Of a DNA stretch of 43,368 bases, positions 15,818-24,711 are shown piece after piece (the first letter of the stretch is position 1; each line of letters opens with the position of its first letter). The DNA is taken from the NCBI GenBank assembly GCA_002841695.1, contig PHAN01000015.1, forward strand, positions 1-43,368. The letters run 5' to 3'. A program made the translations under genes and the position numbers. This stretch comes from Elusimicrobia bacterium HGW-Elusimicrobia-1 (lineage in GTDB: Bacteria > Elusimicrobiota > Endomicrobiia > PHAN01). The notes beneath the pieces are model-generated. The model was not told the origin of the DNA. It saw nothing but the letters and a program-made list of their open reading frames with translations, and did no database searches.

Positions 15818-17815
15818 ATGCCTCCAAAAAAATCACTTGTAGTATCGGTATGGCCCCAAATCTCCGGCGGCGAATGCCCCGTTAAAACCGAAGTCGGACA
15901 GAATTTCGAGGTCACGGCCTTTGCCGACCCGCTCGCAGCGGAAGCGCTTCTGAAGGTGAAGCCCGCCGGAGCATCATCCTGGCAAAAAATCCCGATGTCC
16001 CTTTGCTCCAACGGCAAATGGCGCGGCGCGACGGTCTTTGAGGCGACCGGCTATTACGACTATACCGTGGAAGCGACAACAAAATCGGGGGCGTCGGCGC
16101 CTTACGGCAGAAAACTTCGCGTGATGGTCGAGCAGTCCCTGGCGCGCTTCTCGGCGTGGTACGAGATATTCCCACGCTCGCAGGGCGACATCGCCGGACG
16201 CTCCGGCACTTTCCGCGACGTCATAAAGCGTCTCGACTACATAAAAGACCTTGGATTCGACGTTCTCTATATGGCGCCGATTCATCCGATAGGATTTACA
16301 AAAAGAAAAGGAATAAATAACTCGCTGACAGCCGGGCCCGGAGATCCGGGCAGCTGCTGGGCCATCGGCTCGGAAGCCGGCGGACACAAATCGGTGCACC
16401 CCGACCTGGGCACCATCGACGATTTTCGGGCGCTGGTGGAAGTCGCCGCAAAAAAAGGTCTGGCCGTGGCTCTGGACATCGGCCTTCAGTGTTCACCCGA
16501 CCACCCATACGTAAAAGAGCATCCGGAATGGTTTTATCACGAAGCCGACGGAACCATCAAATGCGCGGAAAATCCGCCTAAAAAATACGAAGACGTTTAT
16601 CCCCTCAACTTCTATCCCGCCGAAGGACGCAAGGAGATGTGGGATGAGATGAAAAGCATATTCGAATTCTGGGCGGAGCAAGGCGTAAAACTGTTCCGGA
16701 TAGACAACCCCCACACAAAACCCGCCGAGTTCTGGCAGTGGGCCATAGCCGAAGTAAAAAAGAAAGAGCCGGACGCGGTTTTTCTCTCGGAGGCCTTTAC
16801 GAATTACGAAAAACTCGAGGAACTCGCCGCCGTGGGATTTTCGCAGTCGTACGGATATTTCACCTGGCGCAACGGCAAAAACGAGCTCATCGAATATATG
16901 CTCAAACTGACTCAAAGCCACCTCAAAAATTTTCTGAGGATGAACCTTTTCGTGAACACTCCCGACATTCTTCCGACGATACTGCAAACCGGCGGACGGC
17001 AGGCGTTTATGTCCAGGATAGCGCTTGCGACAACGCTGTCTTCATGTTACGGAATGTACAACGGATACGAACTCTGCGAAAACGAGGCCGTCAACGGCAA
17101 AGAAGATTACTGGCGCTCGGAAAAATACGAATACAAGCCGCGCGACTGGGACGCGCCCGGCAATATCAAAGATTACATCAAACTCCTCAATAAGATACGC
17201 CGCCTGAATCCGGCGCTCCGGCAATACGACAACCTGCGCTTCGCCAATTCGACAAACGACCATATAATCGCCTACTATAAGGTATCTCCCGACGGTAAAA
17301 ACCGGATTTTCGCGGCGGTCAATCTCGACCCGCACCAATCGCAGGATTCGCGCGTTACGGTGCCGCTTGAAGATTTCGGCATATCCACGGACGAGGATTA
17401 CATCGCCGAAGATCTGCTCTCCGGTCGAAAATACATATGGCGCGACAGGGAAAATTACGTGCGGCTGGACCCGTATAAAAACCCCGCGGCGATATTCAGG
17501 ATAACTCCGACCACGACGGGCGGCAAATCCGTCGGCAAAAAAATCAAACCCGCGAAAAATTCAGCGGCCGCGGAATCTGAAAAAACCGCGCGAGAACACG
17601 CCGTAATATTTTTTGAACTCAGAAAAAAAGTTCTGGAGCGCAACGACCCTTACGCGCGAAGGGAACTGTCGGGATTTTACTCCGAACACATAGCGCCCCG
17701 CACATACGCCGGCGAAACCTTCGACGAAACTTATACCGAGGCCATAAACCGGTCTGCAAAGCGCGAAGGTTTCAGATCCATCGCGCACGCCAACGCCGCC
17801 ACGCCGGGACATTGA
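15818..17815 (+). CDS. glgE: Alpha-1,4-glucan:maltose-1-phosphate maltosyltransferase
   Basis: About 665 residues from the ATG at 15818; a GTG at 15797 is a weaker alternative. GlgE transfers maltosyl units from alpha-maltose-1-phosphate to glucan ends. It belongs to GH13_3. An N-terminal beta domain leads to YEIFPRSQG, MAPIHPIGFTKRKGINNSL and GSCWAIG...GGHKSVHPDLGT, which are GlgE signatures. The nucleophile Asp is in LFRIDNPHTKP and the acid/base Glu in FLSEAFTN. After the usual C-terminal beta domain (AIFRITP) an extra tail of about 95 residues follows, with a Lys/Ala-rich linker and a helical charged part, which standard GlgE lacks. The partner glgM lies 1.3 kb downstream, separated by an inserted block. 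Confidence 0.9.
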   Translation: MPPKKSLVVSVWPQISGGECPVKTEVGQNFEVTAFADPLAAEALLKVKPAGASSWQKIPMSLCSNGKWRGATVFEATGYYDYTVEATTKSGASAPYGRKLRVMVEQSLARFSAWYEIFPRSQGDIAGRSGTFRDVIKRLDYIKDLGFDVLYMAPIHPIGFTKRKGINNSLTAGPGDPGSCWAIGSEAGGHKSVHPDLGTIDDFRALVEVAAKKGLAVALDIGLQCSPDHPYVKEHPEWFYHEADGTIKCAENPPKKYEDVYPLNFYPAEGRKEMWDEMKSIFEFWAEQGVKLFRIDNPHTKPAEFWQWAIAEVKKKEPDAVFLSEAFTNYEKLEELAAVGFSQSYGYFTWRNGKNELIEYMLKLTQSHLKNFLRMNLFVNTPDILPTILQTGGRQAFMSRIALATTLSSCYGMYNGYELCENEAVNGKEDYWRSEKYEYKPRDWDAPGNIKDYIKLLNKIRRLNPALRQYDNLRFANSTNDHIIAYYKVSPDGKNRIFAAVNLDPHQSQDSRVTVPLEDFGISTDEDYIAEDLLSGRKYIWRDRENYVRLDPYKNPAAIFRITPTTTGGKSVGKKIKPAKNSAAAESEKTAREHAVIFFELRKKVLERNDPYARRELSGFYSEHIAPRTYAGETFDETYTEAINRSAKREGFRSIAHANAATPGH

Positions 17816-17829
17816 AAGAGAATTAAAGC

Positions 17830-18243
17830 ATGCCACTGCATAAAATTACTGCTGATTGCAAAAAAAAGTTGACGAACTATTTAGTATTTATGAAAAATTT
17901 ATAGATGAATTGCGCGGATTGGTTGTCTATAAGAGTCATAAGATGCGAAAAGGCACATTAGAGAAGTTTCTTAACCTTGAATTAGTTCTTGAAAGTCAGG
18001 GATATAAAGCACGCATAACCTCAACTACTACCGGCAATCACCAAAACCCTGCCCATAAAGAGGGTGATGCGGTGGACTTTAAGGTTTATAAAGGTGGTAA
18101 AGAAATATCGCCTTCAGACAGCTTTCATATAGAAGAAGTTTGTAAAAAAATGGGTTGGGCTGTGTATTAATGAGTATGTCAAGGATAGTAAATATAAAAC
18201 CGGCCCGCATATACACATAACTAATCCTTGTAAAAACAAGTAA
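17830..18243 (+). pseudogene. M15-like zinc peptidase remnant with frameshifts
   Basis: An ATG at 17830 (with GAAAGAG upstream) opens a frame that shifts at an A8 run near 17860. The main frame then runs to a stop at 18168-18170. A further one-base slip leads into NEYVKDSKYKTGPHIHITN and ends at 18241-18243. The joined product would hold an AHKEGDAVDFK block and GPHIHI, the two zinc-binding motifs of M15-type D,D-/L,D-peptidases. Either it is a pseudogene or the homopolymer runs contain assembly errors. It is AT-rich and lies in a block that splits glgE from glgM. Confidence 0.6.
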
Positions 18244-18251
18244 GGGGGGGG

Positions 18252-18986
18252 ATGATGGGGAAAGGAATTTGCCGGGTTGTTATTTTAGCGGCTGTACTTC
18301 TTGTGCCGCCATTATTATTGGTGTGCGATGATTATCTTTATTGTCAAGAAAAATCCGCAGTTCGCGCTTGCACAAGAAGAATATATCCTGTTGATGAAGG
18401 ACGGAACAATCCTGATTTCCAAACTTTCCGGGATGAACTTATACAGGCGTGCCGACGGAAAGATTTGAAATTTTTGTTGAAGCATACCGACGAAAATATT
18501 TCATTTAGTTTTGGATCTCCGAATACGGGCATAGATTATTTTGTTAAAGAATGGAATCTGGATAAAACCCCCGGGAAGTCGTTAATATGGGAAGAGATGG
18601 AAAGCATCCTTAAAATGGGCGGGGTTTTTGAGGGCGATGGATCTTTTGCTGCGCCATATGCATTTGCGAAATTTCCCAAGGATGTTGATGCGTTTGAATC
18701 TGTGGTATGTATCGGCAGTAATGTTTTTTTGCGCGCGGCATCTTCAGTCGTCAGCCCCGTAATAAAAAAACTTTGTTATGATATAGTCGCTTTCGCCGAC
18801 GATAAAAATGGAAAGTATGATTACTGGCGGATTAAGGGAAAAACGGGTTGGCTGAAAGTTAAAACCCATGAGGGTGAAGAAGGTTATGTGTCAAATAAAT
18901 ACATCAGAAGCCCGATTGATTACAGGGTGTCATTTCGCAAGAAAAGCGGCGTATGGAAAATGACGGATTTCATCTCGGGGGATTGA
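18252..18986 (+). CDS. Secreted SH3-type domain protein
   Basis: 244 residues with an N-terminal membrane or signal helix (CRVVILAAVLLVPPLLLVC); GGGGGGG in front of the ATG acts as the binding site (18252 or 18255). A helical region of about 110 residues (FRDELIQACRRKDLKFLLKH) resembles the front half of periplasmic 'SH3 domain-containing' proteins. The C-terminus (WLKVKTHEGEEGYVSNKYIRSP) is an SH3b-like fold that often binds peptidoglycan. The closing FRKKSGVWKMTDFISGD is common in that family. It follows a peptidase remnant and is probably accessory DNA. The function is not known. Confidence 0.7.
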   Translation: MMGKGICRVVILAAVLLVPPLLLVCDDYLYCQEKSAVRACTRRIYPVDEGRNNPDFQTFRDELIQACRRKDLKFLLKHTDENISFSFGSPNTGIDYFVKEWNLDKTPGKSLIWEEMESILKMGGVFEGDGSFAAPYAFAKFPKDVDAFESVVCIGSNVFLRAASSVVSPVIKKLCYDIVAFADDKNGKYDYWRIKGKTGWLKVKTHEGEEGYVSNKYIRSPIDYRVSFRKKSGVWKMTDFISGD

Positions 18987-19125
18987 TTATCGAGTTACGC
19001 ATAAATAATGGAACACCGGATGCGCCGGCTGTTTTTGAGCTGCGACTTCGTCGCTCGTCGCTTGCGTGTCGCAAAGGTATACCAAATGTATTTTTTGCCG
19101 GCTCTTGCTCAAAAAGGATGGTAGA

Positions 19126-20277
19126 ATGAAAGTCACATTTATCACAAAGGAATATCCGCCTTACGTCTACGGCGGCGCAGGAGTGCACGTCAAATATCTC
19201 GCGCAGGAGCTTTCAAAGATAATGGACGTCGAAGTCCGCGCCTTCGGCGACCAGAACTCCGTCGAGAAAACACTCGCCGCGCGCGGCTTCCCCGAGTGGG
19301 ACATCTTAAAAAAATCAAAAACCGGCCTGCATTCGTCGGTGCTATCCACGCTCTCAGGGGATCTGGCCATCGCCGACGAACCCGTGACTTCCGACGTGGT
19401 GCATACCCACACTTGGTATTCGTCGTTCGCGGGCTATCTCATAAAAACTCTCTATAAAATTCCGCTAGTCGTAACCTGTCACTCGCTGGAGCCGCTAAGG
19501 CCGTGGAAGACCGACCAGATAGGCCGCGGCTACGACATATCGCTGTGGGTGGAAAAACTCGCGGTGGAGTCGGCCGACGCCGTGATAGCCGTTTCGCAAG
19601 AGATGAAGGAAGATATTCTCAAACTCTTTCCGCGCGTAAAGCCGTCGCGTGTGCGCGTCGTTCATAACGGCGTAGATCTGAATAAATGGCGGCCGCGAAA
19701 GGAACGCAACGCACAGAAAAAATACGGGCTCCCCGATAAATACGCTCTCTTTTTCGGCAGAACCACCAAGCAAAAAGGCATCGACGTTCTCATAGACGCG
19801 GCGGATATGATAGACCCTTCGGCAAAAATCGTCATTTGCACGGCGGGCGCCGACACCAAAGAATATCTGGCCGAAATAGAGGCGCGAGCCAAAAGCAAGC
19901 CGAACATAATCTTCATCAACGAGATGATAGACGAGGACGACTGCGTGGAGATTTACTCGGGCGCGTCGGTCTTTGTGTGTCCGTCGGTGTACGAGCCGTT
20001 CGGAATAATAAATCTGGAAGCGATGGCCTGCAAAGTCCCGGTGGTGGCCTCCCGCGTGGGCGGCATAAAGGAGATAGTCGTCGACGGCAAAACGGGCTTT
20101 TTCATAGAACCCGGACGGCCGAAAGAACTGGCCGAAAAAGTCAACCGTCTGCTTAAAGACAAGGCGACGGCCCGCGAATTCGGCGAAGCGGGACGCCTTC
20201 GCGTAGAAGAAAAATTCGGCTGGCCGGCTATCGCCGCGCAGACAAAAAAACTTTACGAGGACATAATCAAAAAGTAA
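19126..20277 (+). CDS. glgM: Alpha-maltose-1-phosphate synthase / glycogen synthase, GT4 family
   Basis: 383 residues from the ATG at 19126, behind AAGGATGG. The start MKVTFITKEYPPYVYGGAGVHVKYL matches actinobacterial-type GlgA/GlgM of family GT4 rather than the GT5 GlgA of enterics. A GT-B fold is clear: acceptor half to about residue 170, then HNGVDLNKWRPR, FFGRTTKQKGIDVL and the donor-binding EPFGIINLEAMACKVPVV (E-x7-E). GlgM joins ADP-glucose and glucose-1-phosphate into maltose-1-phosphate, the substrate of GlgE. With glgE two genes upstream, the GlgM activity is more likely than plain glycogen synthase. leuS starts 3 nt after it. Confidence 0.88.
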   Translation: MKVTFITKEYPPYVYGGAGVHVKYLAQELSKIMDVEVRAFGDQNSVEKTLAARGFPEWDILKKSKTGLHSSVLSTLSGDLAIADEPVTSDVVHTHTWYSSFAGYLIKTLYKIPLVVTCHSLEPLRPWKTDQIGRGYDISLWVEKLAVESADAVIAVSQEMKEDILKLFPRVKPSRVRVVHNGVDLNKWRPRKERNAQKKYGLPDKYALFFGRTTKQKGIDVLIDAADMIDPSAKIVICTAGADTKEYLAEIEARAKSKPNIIFINEMIDEDDCVEIYSGASVFVCPSVYEPFGIINLEAMACKVPVVASRVGGIKEIVVDGKTGFFIEPGRPKELAEKVNRLLKDKATAREFGEAGRLRVEEKFGWPAIAAQTKKLYEDIIKK

Positions 20278-20280
20278 AAC

Positions 20281-22779
20281 ATGTACAACCCCGCGGACAT
20301 CGAGCCCAAACACCAAAAAATCTGGCGCGACAAAAAAGCGTTCGCCTTTAACCCCGCGTCGAAAAAACCCAAATATTACATACTCGTGATGTTTCCCTAT
20401 CCTTCCGGCCGCATCCATATAGGACACGTCAGAAATTATGTCATAGGCGACGTCTTCGCGCGTTATTTCCGTCTCAAAGGTTACGAAGTTTTTCACCCAA
20501 TCGGATGGGACTCGTTCGGACTGCCCGCGGAAAACGCCGCCATAAAAAATAAGATACCTCCCGGCAAATGGACGGAATCCAATATCGGGCATATGAAATC
20601 GCAGCTGTCCCGTCTGGGAATTTCCTACGACTGGAATTCCGAACTGGCCACATCAAGAAGCGAATATTACAGATGGAACCAGTGGTTTTTCCTCAAAATG
20701 CTCGAGCGCGGACTCGCGTACAGAAAAAAATCCGCCGTGAACTGGTGCCCGAAATGCGCCACCGTGCTGGCGAACGAACAGGTCGTGTCCGGCGAATGCT
20801 GGCGATGTTCTTCCGTCGTGGAAACAAAAGAACTCGAACAGTGGTTCATAAGAATAACCGATTACGCCGGGGAATTACTCGAAGGACACCGGCTTCTTGA
20901 AAAGAACTGGCCCGACGAAGTGCTTGCGATGCAAAAGAACTGGCTGGGCCGGTCGGAAGGCGCGGAAGTGGATTTTACCGTGGAGGCAACAGGCGAGGCG
21001 TTAAGGATTTTTACCACGCGCCCCGACACGCTCTTCGGCGCCACATTTATGGTAATAGCGCCCGCGCATCCGCTGTCCGCCAAAATAGCCGGGACGAATA
21101 AAGATATCGCGGAATATATCTCGACCCACACGCGGACAACGACCCGCGAACAGTCGGCGACTACGGGAAAAACGGGCGTTTTTTCCGGCTTGTACGCCGT
21201 AAACCCCGCAAACGGAAAAAAACTGCCCGTGTGGATTTCCGACTACGTCACCATGGACTACGGCACGGGCGCAATAATGTGCGTGCCCGCGCATGACCAG
21301 AGGGATTTTGACTTCGCTAAAAAATTCGCCCTTCAAATCATCCCCGTGATAAAACCCAAAGACAAACCCCTGCCCGAAACTCTCGACGCCGCATACGAAG
21401 CCGAGGGCGCAATGATAAACTCCGGCAAATACGACGGCGCGGATAACGTCGAGTGCGCCCGTCTTATAACCGAGGAACTGGGCAAGAAAAATCTGGCCAA
21501 GGCCGTTGTCCACTGGCGACTCAAGGACTGGCTCATATCCAGACAGCGGTATTGGGGAACGCCCATTCCCGTGGTCTATTGCCCGGAATGCGGCATAAAA
21601 GGCGTAAGAGAAGAGGACTTGCCCGTAAAACTGCCCGACGACGCGGCCATAACGGGATCGGGCGAATCGCCGCTGGCTTCGCACAAGAGTTTTACCGACG
21701 TCAAATGTCCCGGATGCGGCGGACCCGCGAAACGTGAAACGGATACCATGGACACTTTCGTGGATTCTTCGTGGTACTACGCCAGATATTGCGACCCTAA
21801 AAACGCCGCGGAGCCGTTTACAAAATCCGCCGCGGCGCGGCTGCTGCCGGTAGACCAGTACGTGGGCGGCATTGAGCACGCCTGTATGCATCTTATATAT
21901 TCGCGCTTCTGGCATAAATTTATGCGTGATATGGGCTTGGTGTCGTCCGACGAGCCGTTCCTTCGCCTTCTGACGCAGGGGATGGTGACGCTCGCGGGGG
22001 AAACAATGTCGAAATCCAGGGGTAATATCGTCGAGCCGGACGAAATCATCCAAAAATACGGCGCCGACGCGTTGCGTCTTTTTATAATGTTCGCGGCGCC
22101 TCCGGAGCACCGTCTCGACTGGTCGGATTCCGGACTGGAAGGCGTTTGGCGTTTCTTAAACCGTATATACCGCCTCGTCGAAAAATATAAACAGGGGCCG
22201 ATGCAAATAAATACCGCCGCGTCCGCGGCCGTAGGGACAGGTCGCGACCTGTCCCTACATACGGACCCCGCCGACGACCTCGACGAGCAAGCCCTGTGCC
22301 TCAAAAAAATAACCGCCCGCACGATAGCCAAAGTGTCGCGCGACATTGATGTCGAAAAACAGTTCAACACCGCCGTGTCGTCGATGATGGAACTTCTAAA
22401 CGCTATGACCGCCTATCCGGCCGCCGGCGACAAGGCATGGCGAGGCGCGCTTGAATCCCTGCTTATTATTCTGTCTCCGTTCGCACCGCACTTCTGCCGC
22501 GAAGCCCTTGACGATATACTTGCGAAAAACGATGACGGCGCGATCTGGCCGACGGTCGATGAAAAACTGCTTTCCGACGACGAAGTCGACATACCGGTGC
22601 AGATTAACGGACGCCTCAGAGGCCGTGTGCGTTTGGCGTCGACGGAAGATTCCCCGGACAAAACGCTTCAAAAGATAAAAGCCGACGAGGCCTGCGCCAG
22701 GCATCTGTCCGGCGTCAATATAAAAAAATTCATTTACGTCCCCGGAAAGATAGTCAACATTGTCACAGACGGTAAATAG
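20281..22779 (+). CDS. leuS: Leucyl-tRNA synthetase
   Basis: 832 residues. It charges tRNA-Leu. The HIGH motif appears as YPSGRIHIGHVRNY (near residue 40). The KMSKS loop is ETMSKSRGNIVEPDE. The CP1 editing domain has TRPDTLFGATF. Two zinc-type cysteine sets (CPKCATV...CWRC and CPECG...CPGCGG) and GGIEHACMHLIYSRFWHKF fit bacterial LeuRS. It starts 3 nt after glgM. Around residues 651-660, at the entry to the anticodon-binding domain, a perfect 28-bp palindrome is inserted in frame and adds the residues VGTGRDLSLH in a linker. The insert should be tolerated because it lies between domains. Confidence 0.97.
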   Translation: MYNPADIEPKHQKIWRDKKAFAFNPASKKPKYYILVMFPYPSGRIHIGHVRNYVIGDVFARYFRLKGYEVFHPIGWDSFGLPAENAAIKNKIPPGKWTESNIGHMKSQLSRLGISYDWNSELATSRSEYYRWNQWFFLKMLERGLAYRKKSAVNWCPKCATVLANEQVVSGECWRCSSVVETKELEQWFIRITDYAGELLEGHRLLEKNWPDEVLAMQKNWLGRSEGAEVDFTVEATGEALRIFTTRPDTLFGATFMVIAPAHPLSAKIAGTNKDIAEYISTHTRTTTREQSATTGKTGVFSGLYAVNPANGKKLPVWISDYVTMDYGTGAIMCVPAHDQRDFDFAKKFALQIIPVIKPKDKPLPETLDAAYEAEGAMINSGKYDGADNVECARLITEELGKKNLAKAVVHWRLKDWLISRQRYWGTPIPVVYCPECGIKGVREEDLPVKLPDDAAITGSGESPLASHKSFTDVKCPGCGGPAKRETDTMDTFVDSSWYYARYCDPKNAAEPFTKSAAARLLPVDQYVGGIEHACMHLIYSRFWHKFMRDMGLVSSDEPFLRLLTQGMVTLAGETMSKSRGNIVEPDEIIQKYGADALRLFIMFAAPPEHRLDWSDSGLEGVWRFLNRIYRLVEKYKQGPMQINTAASAAVGTGRDLSLHTDPADDLDEQALCLKKITARTIAKVSRDIDVEKQFNTAVSSMMELLNAMTAYPAAGDKAWRGALESLLIILSPFAPHFCREALDDILAKNDDGAIWPTVDEKLLSDDEVDIPVQINGRLRGRVRLASTEDSPDKTLQKIKADEACARHLSGVNIKKFIYVPGKIVNIVTDGK
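22231..22258. repeat. Perfect 28-bp palindrome inside leuS
   Basis: Two 14-bp arms (GTAGGGACAGGTCG and its reverse complement) meet with no loop. The core GGGACAGGTCGCGACCTGTCCCTACA recurs at 31480, outside any gene. In leuS it is read in frame, so it behaves like a palindromic element that has entered a coding region. Confidence 0.9.
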
Positions 22780-22819
22780 CCGCTCAGTTTTTTGCGCGTT
22801 AACCGTAAGGAGTAATCTT

Positions 22820-23368
22820 ATGAGAAAAAATTTTGTCGGAGGAATTATTCTGGCGGCGGCAATGGCCGCCGGCGGATGCGGCGTCTATGAGCCCCTTCCT
22901 CAGCGTATGCCCTACTACATAACGGACGTTGCGATTTCGCCCTTTCGCAATGAGACACCGTTTTACGGACTTGAAGACAAGCTGACACTTAAACTTACCG
23001 ACGAGTTGATACGCGACGGACGGTTCACGCTCACGGGCATGGGCAAGGCGCAGGGATACCTGGCGGGAAACATAAAAAAATATATACTGAGCCCGCTTAG
23101 TTACGACGCAAACCTGATACCCACCAGCTATAAACTCTGGATAATCGCCGACGTCTGGTTCGTCGATAAAATCAATAATGTCACACTTTGGCAGGAGCCG
23201 AATTTCGAGGGCGTGCAGATATATATGGCATCCACGCAGCCCGGCGGAATTAGCGAGGACCAGGCCCGCGAACTGATTTGGGAGAGTATGTCCCGCAACA
23301 TAATCCGCCGGACCGTCGTAGGATTCGGAGCGGTCAGCGGCGCATCCGAGAAAAAAATTCCCCGATGA
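22820..23368 (+). CDS. lptE: LptE-like LPS assembly lipoprotein
   Basis: 182 residues from the ATG at 22820, preceded by TAAGGAG. A lipoprotein signal ends in AAAMAAGGCG. The mature part (YYITDVAISPFRNETPFYGLEDKLTLKLTDELIRDGRF) matches the LptE/LPS-assembly lipoprotein pattern: an N-terminal beta-hairpin followed by an amphipathic helix. LptE plugs the LptD barrel in the outer membrane and completes the path begun by LptF/LptG. The stop overlaps the start of holA (ATGA), a gene pair order seen in many bacteria and a strong supporting clue. Confidence 0.85.
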   Translation: MRKNFVGGIILAAAMAAGGCGVYEPLPQRMPYYITDVAISPFRNETPFYGLEDKLTLKLTDELIRDGRFTLTGMGKAQGYLAGNIKKYILSPLSYDANLIPTSYKLWIIADVWFVDKINNVTLWQEPNFEGVQIYMASTQPGGISEDQARELIWESMSRNIIRRTVVGFGAVSGASEKKIPR

Positions 23369-24318
23369 TATTTTTTGTGCACGGCGAAGACGACTATCTG
23401 ATAGACCGACGGAAAAAAGATCTGCTGGCCAAAGCCAGGGCGGACAGGCGCGAATGCGAATTCTTCTGCGCCGGCGACGCGCCGGCGGCGGCCATCGCCG
23501 ACCAGTCGCTTAACCTGTCTCTTTTCGCTTCGCAAAAAACGGTTTTCATAGACCGCCTGGATGAAGCGTCCAAAAAAGACCTCGACGAACTCGCCGCCAA
23601 AATCATCCCCGCGCCGGAGGGCATCGACATTGTGTTTTTGTGGCGCGAGAGGATAAAATCTTCCGCCTCGGCGCCGGTCGGCGCAAAAAAAATAATGGCC
23701 GCCTCCAAAGTTTCGGAGGAAAAAGCACCGAGAGGACGCGCGCTGGCGGCATGGGCGCAAAACGAGGCGCGGGCTCTGGGCAAAGAACTTTCGCAGGACG
23801 CGGCCGACTTTCTGGCGCGCGAAGCGGGGCAGGATATGGGCTCGCTGGCGCAGGAAATTGAAAAATGCGCGATGTCGCTGGGCAAGACCTCAGGAAAAAT
23901 CACCGCGGCCGACGCGGCAGGGCAGATATTCTCCATGAACGCTGGCGGGATATTCGAATTTGCCAACGCCGTCGAAAGAAAAGACCGCCGGGCGGCGCTT
24001 AAAACATTGAGCCGTTTGCTCGACGGCCCAGAAGAGCCGTTGATTGTGCTGGACCGGTTTTATAAGACCGTGCTGAGGATTTACAGAGGCAAAACGCTTT
24101 CTGCCGGAGGGATGACGTCTTCGGAAATATCGAGATTATTGTTTCTCAATTCTTATTTCGACGCCGATTTTTTCTCAAACATCTCCGCCCACTCGACGGC
24201 TCGCGCGGGCGACGCGCTTGATATGACGGCCGCGTGCAATCTGAAACTGAAGAGAGCCGGAACGAACGAGGAAAAAAAATCCGCCATAACGGTTCTCGTG
24301 GCGGATTACCTGCGATAA
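23365..24318 (+). CDS. holA: DNA polymerase III delta subunit
   Basis: 317 residues from the ATG at 23365, overlapping lptE by 4 nt (translational coupling). The start MIFFVHGEDDYLID is the usual HolA opening. An AAA+-like domain without Walker residues follows, then the three-helix and collar regions (FEFANAVERKDRRAALKTLSRLL; EEPLIVLDRFYKTVLRIYRG). Delta opens the beta clamp within the clamp loader. Length is close to the family norm. Confidence 0.88.
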   Translation: MIFFVHGEDDYLIDRRKKDLLAKARADRRECEFFCAGDAPAAAIADQSLNLSLFASQKTVFIDRLDEASKKDLDELAAKIIPAPEGIDIVFLWRERIKSSASAPVGAKKIMAASKVSEEKAPRGRALAAWAQNEARALGKELSQDAADFLAREAGQDMGSLAQEIEKCAMSLGKTSGKITAADAAGQIFSMNAGGIFEFANAVERKDRRAALKTLSRLLDGPEEPLIVLDRFYKTVLRIYRGKTLSAGGMTSSEISRLLFLNSYFDADFFSNISAHSTARAGDALDMTAACNLKLKRAGTNEEKKSAITVLVADYLR

Positions 24319-24356
24319 ATATCGCGGGTCGGTTGCTGTTGATGCCCGGCGGATGT

Positions 24357-24641
24357 TCAGACAGCCGAGCGGTTAATGAGTTTGGCCAGGCGCGACTTGC
24401 TTCTGTCGGCCTTATTGGGATGGATTACTTTCTTTTTTGCGGCGCGGTCAAGAAGCGTGAACACCTCGCGCAGAAGTTCCTTGGCCGAAGCGGCGTCTTT
24501 TTTTGCGACGGCGGCCTTGATTTTTTTTGCGGTTGATTTAATGGAAAGACGCCAGCGGTTGTTTACGCGTTCGCGGCGGGACGATCTTCTGTCCTCTCTG
24601 AGCGCCGACGTGTGTCTTCCTGTTTTCTTGATTTTTGCCAT
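24357..24641 (-). CDS. rpsT: 30S ribosomal protein S20
   Basis: 94 residues (MAKIKKTGRHTSALREDRRSS...), highly basic and helical, with the conserved tail KKVIHPNKADRSKSRLAKLIN. S20 binds 16S rRNA early in 30S assembly. The start at 24641 is set by GGAG just upstream; longer in-frame starts fall on the promoter. It converges with holA with a gap of only 38 nt and is divergent from murJ. holA and rpsT are neighbours in many bacterial genomes. Confidence 0.95.
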   Translation of the reverse strand: MAKIKKTGRHTSALREDRRSSRRERVNNRWRLSIKSTAKKIKAAVAKKDAASAKELLREVFTLLDRAAKKKVIHPNKADRSKSRLAKLINRSAV

Positions 24642-24681
24642 TGTATGCTCCCTATTGCGAATTTTCTTTTTGCAAGAGGTC

Positions 24682-24710
24682 ATTTTACCTTTTTAATCCG
24701 GAATTGTCAA
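24682..24710 (-). promoter_or_regulatory. Sigma-70 promoter of rpsT
   Basis: On the minus strand TTGACA (24705-24710) and TAAAAT (24682-24687) are 17 bp apart. Transcription would start near 24675, giving a leader of about 34 nt. The -35 box ends two bases from the murJ start codon. Confidence 0.8.
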
Positions 24711-24711
24711 T

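Noticed and set aside
19016-19035. CCGG-ATGCG-CCGG followed by T residues after the SH3-type gene
   Set aside because: The stem is only four pairs, too weak to call a terminator.
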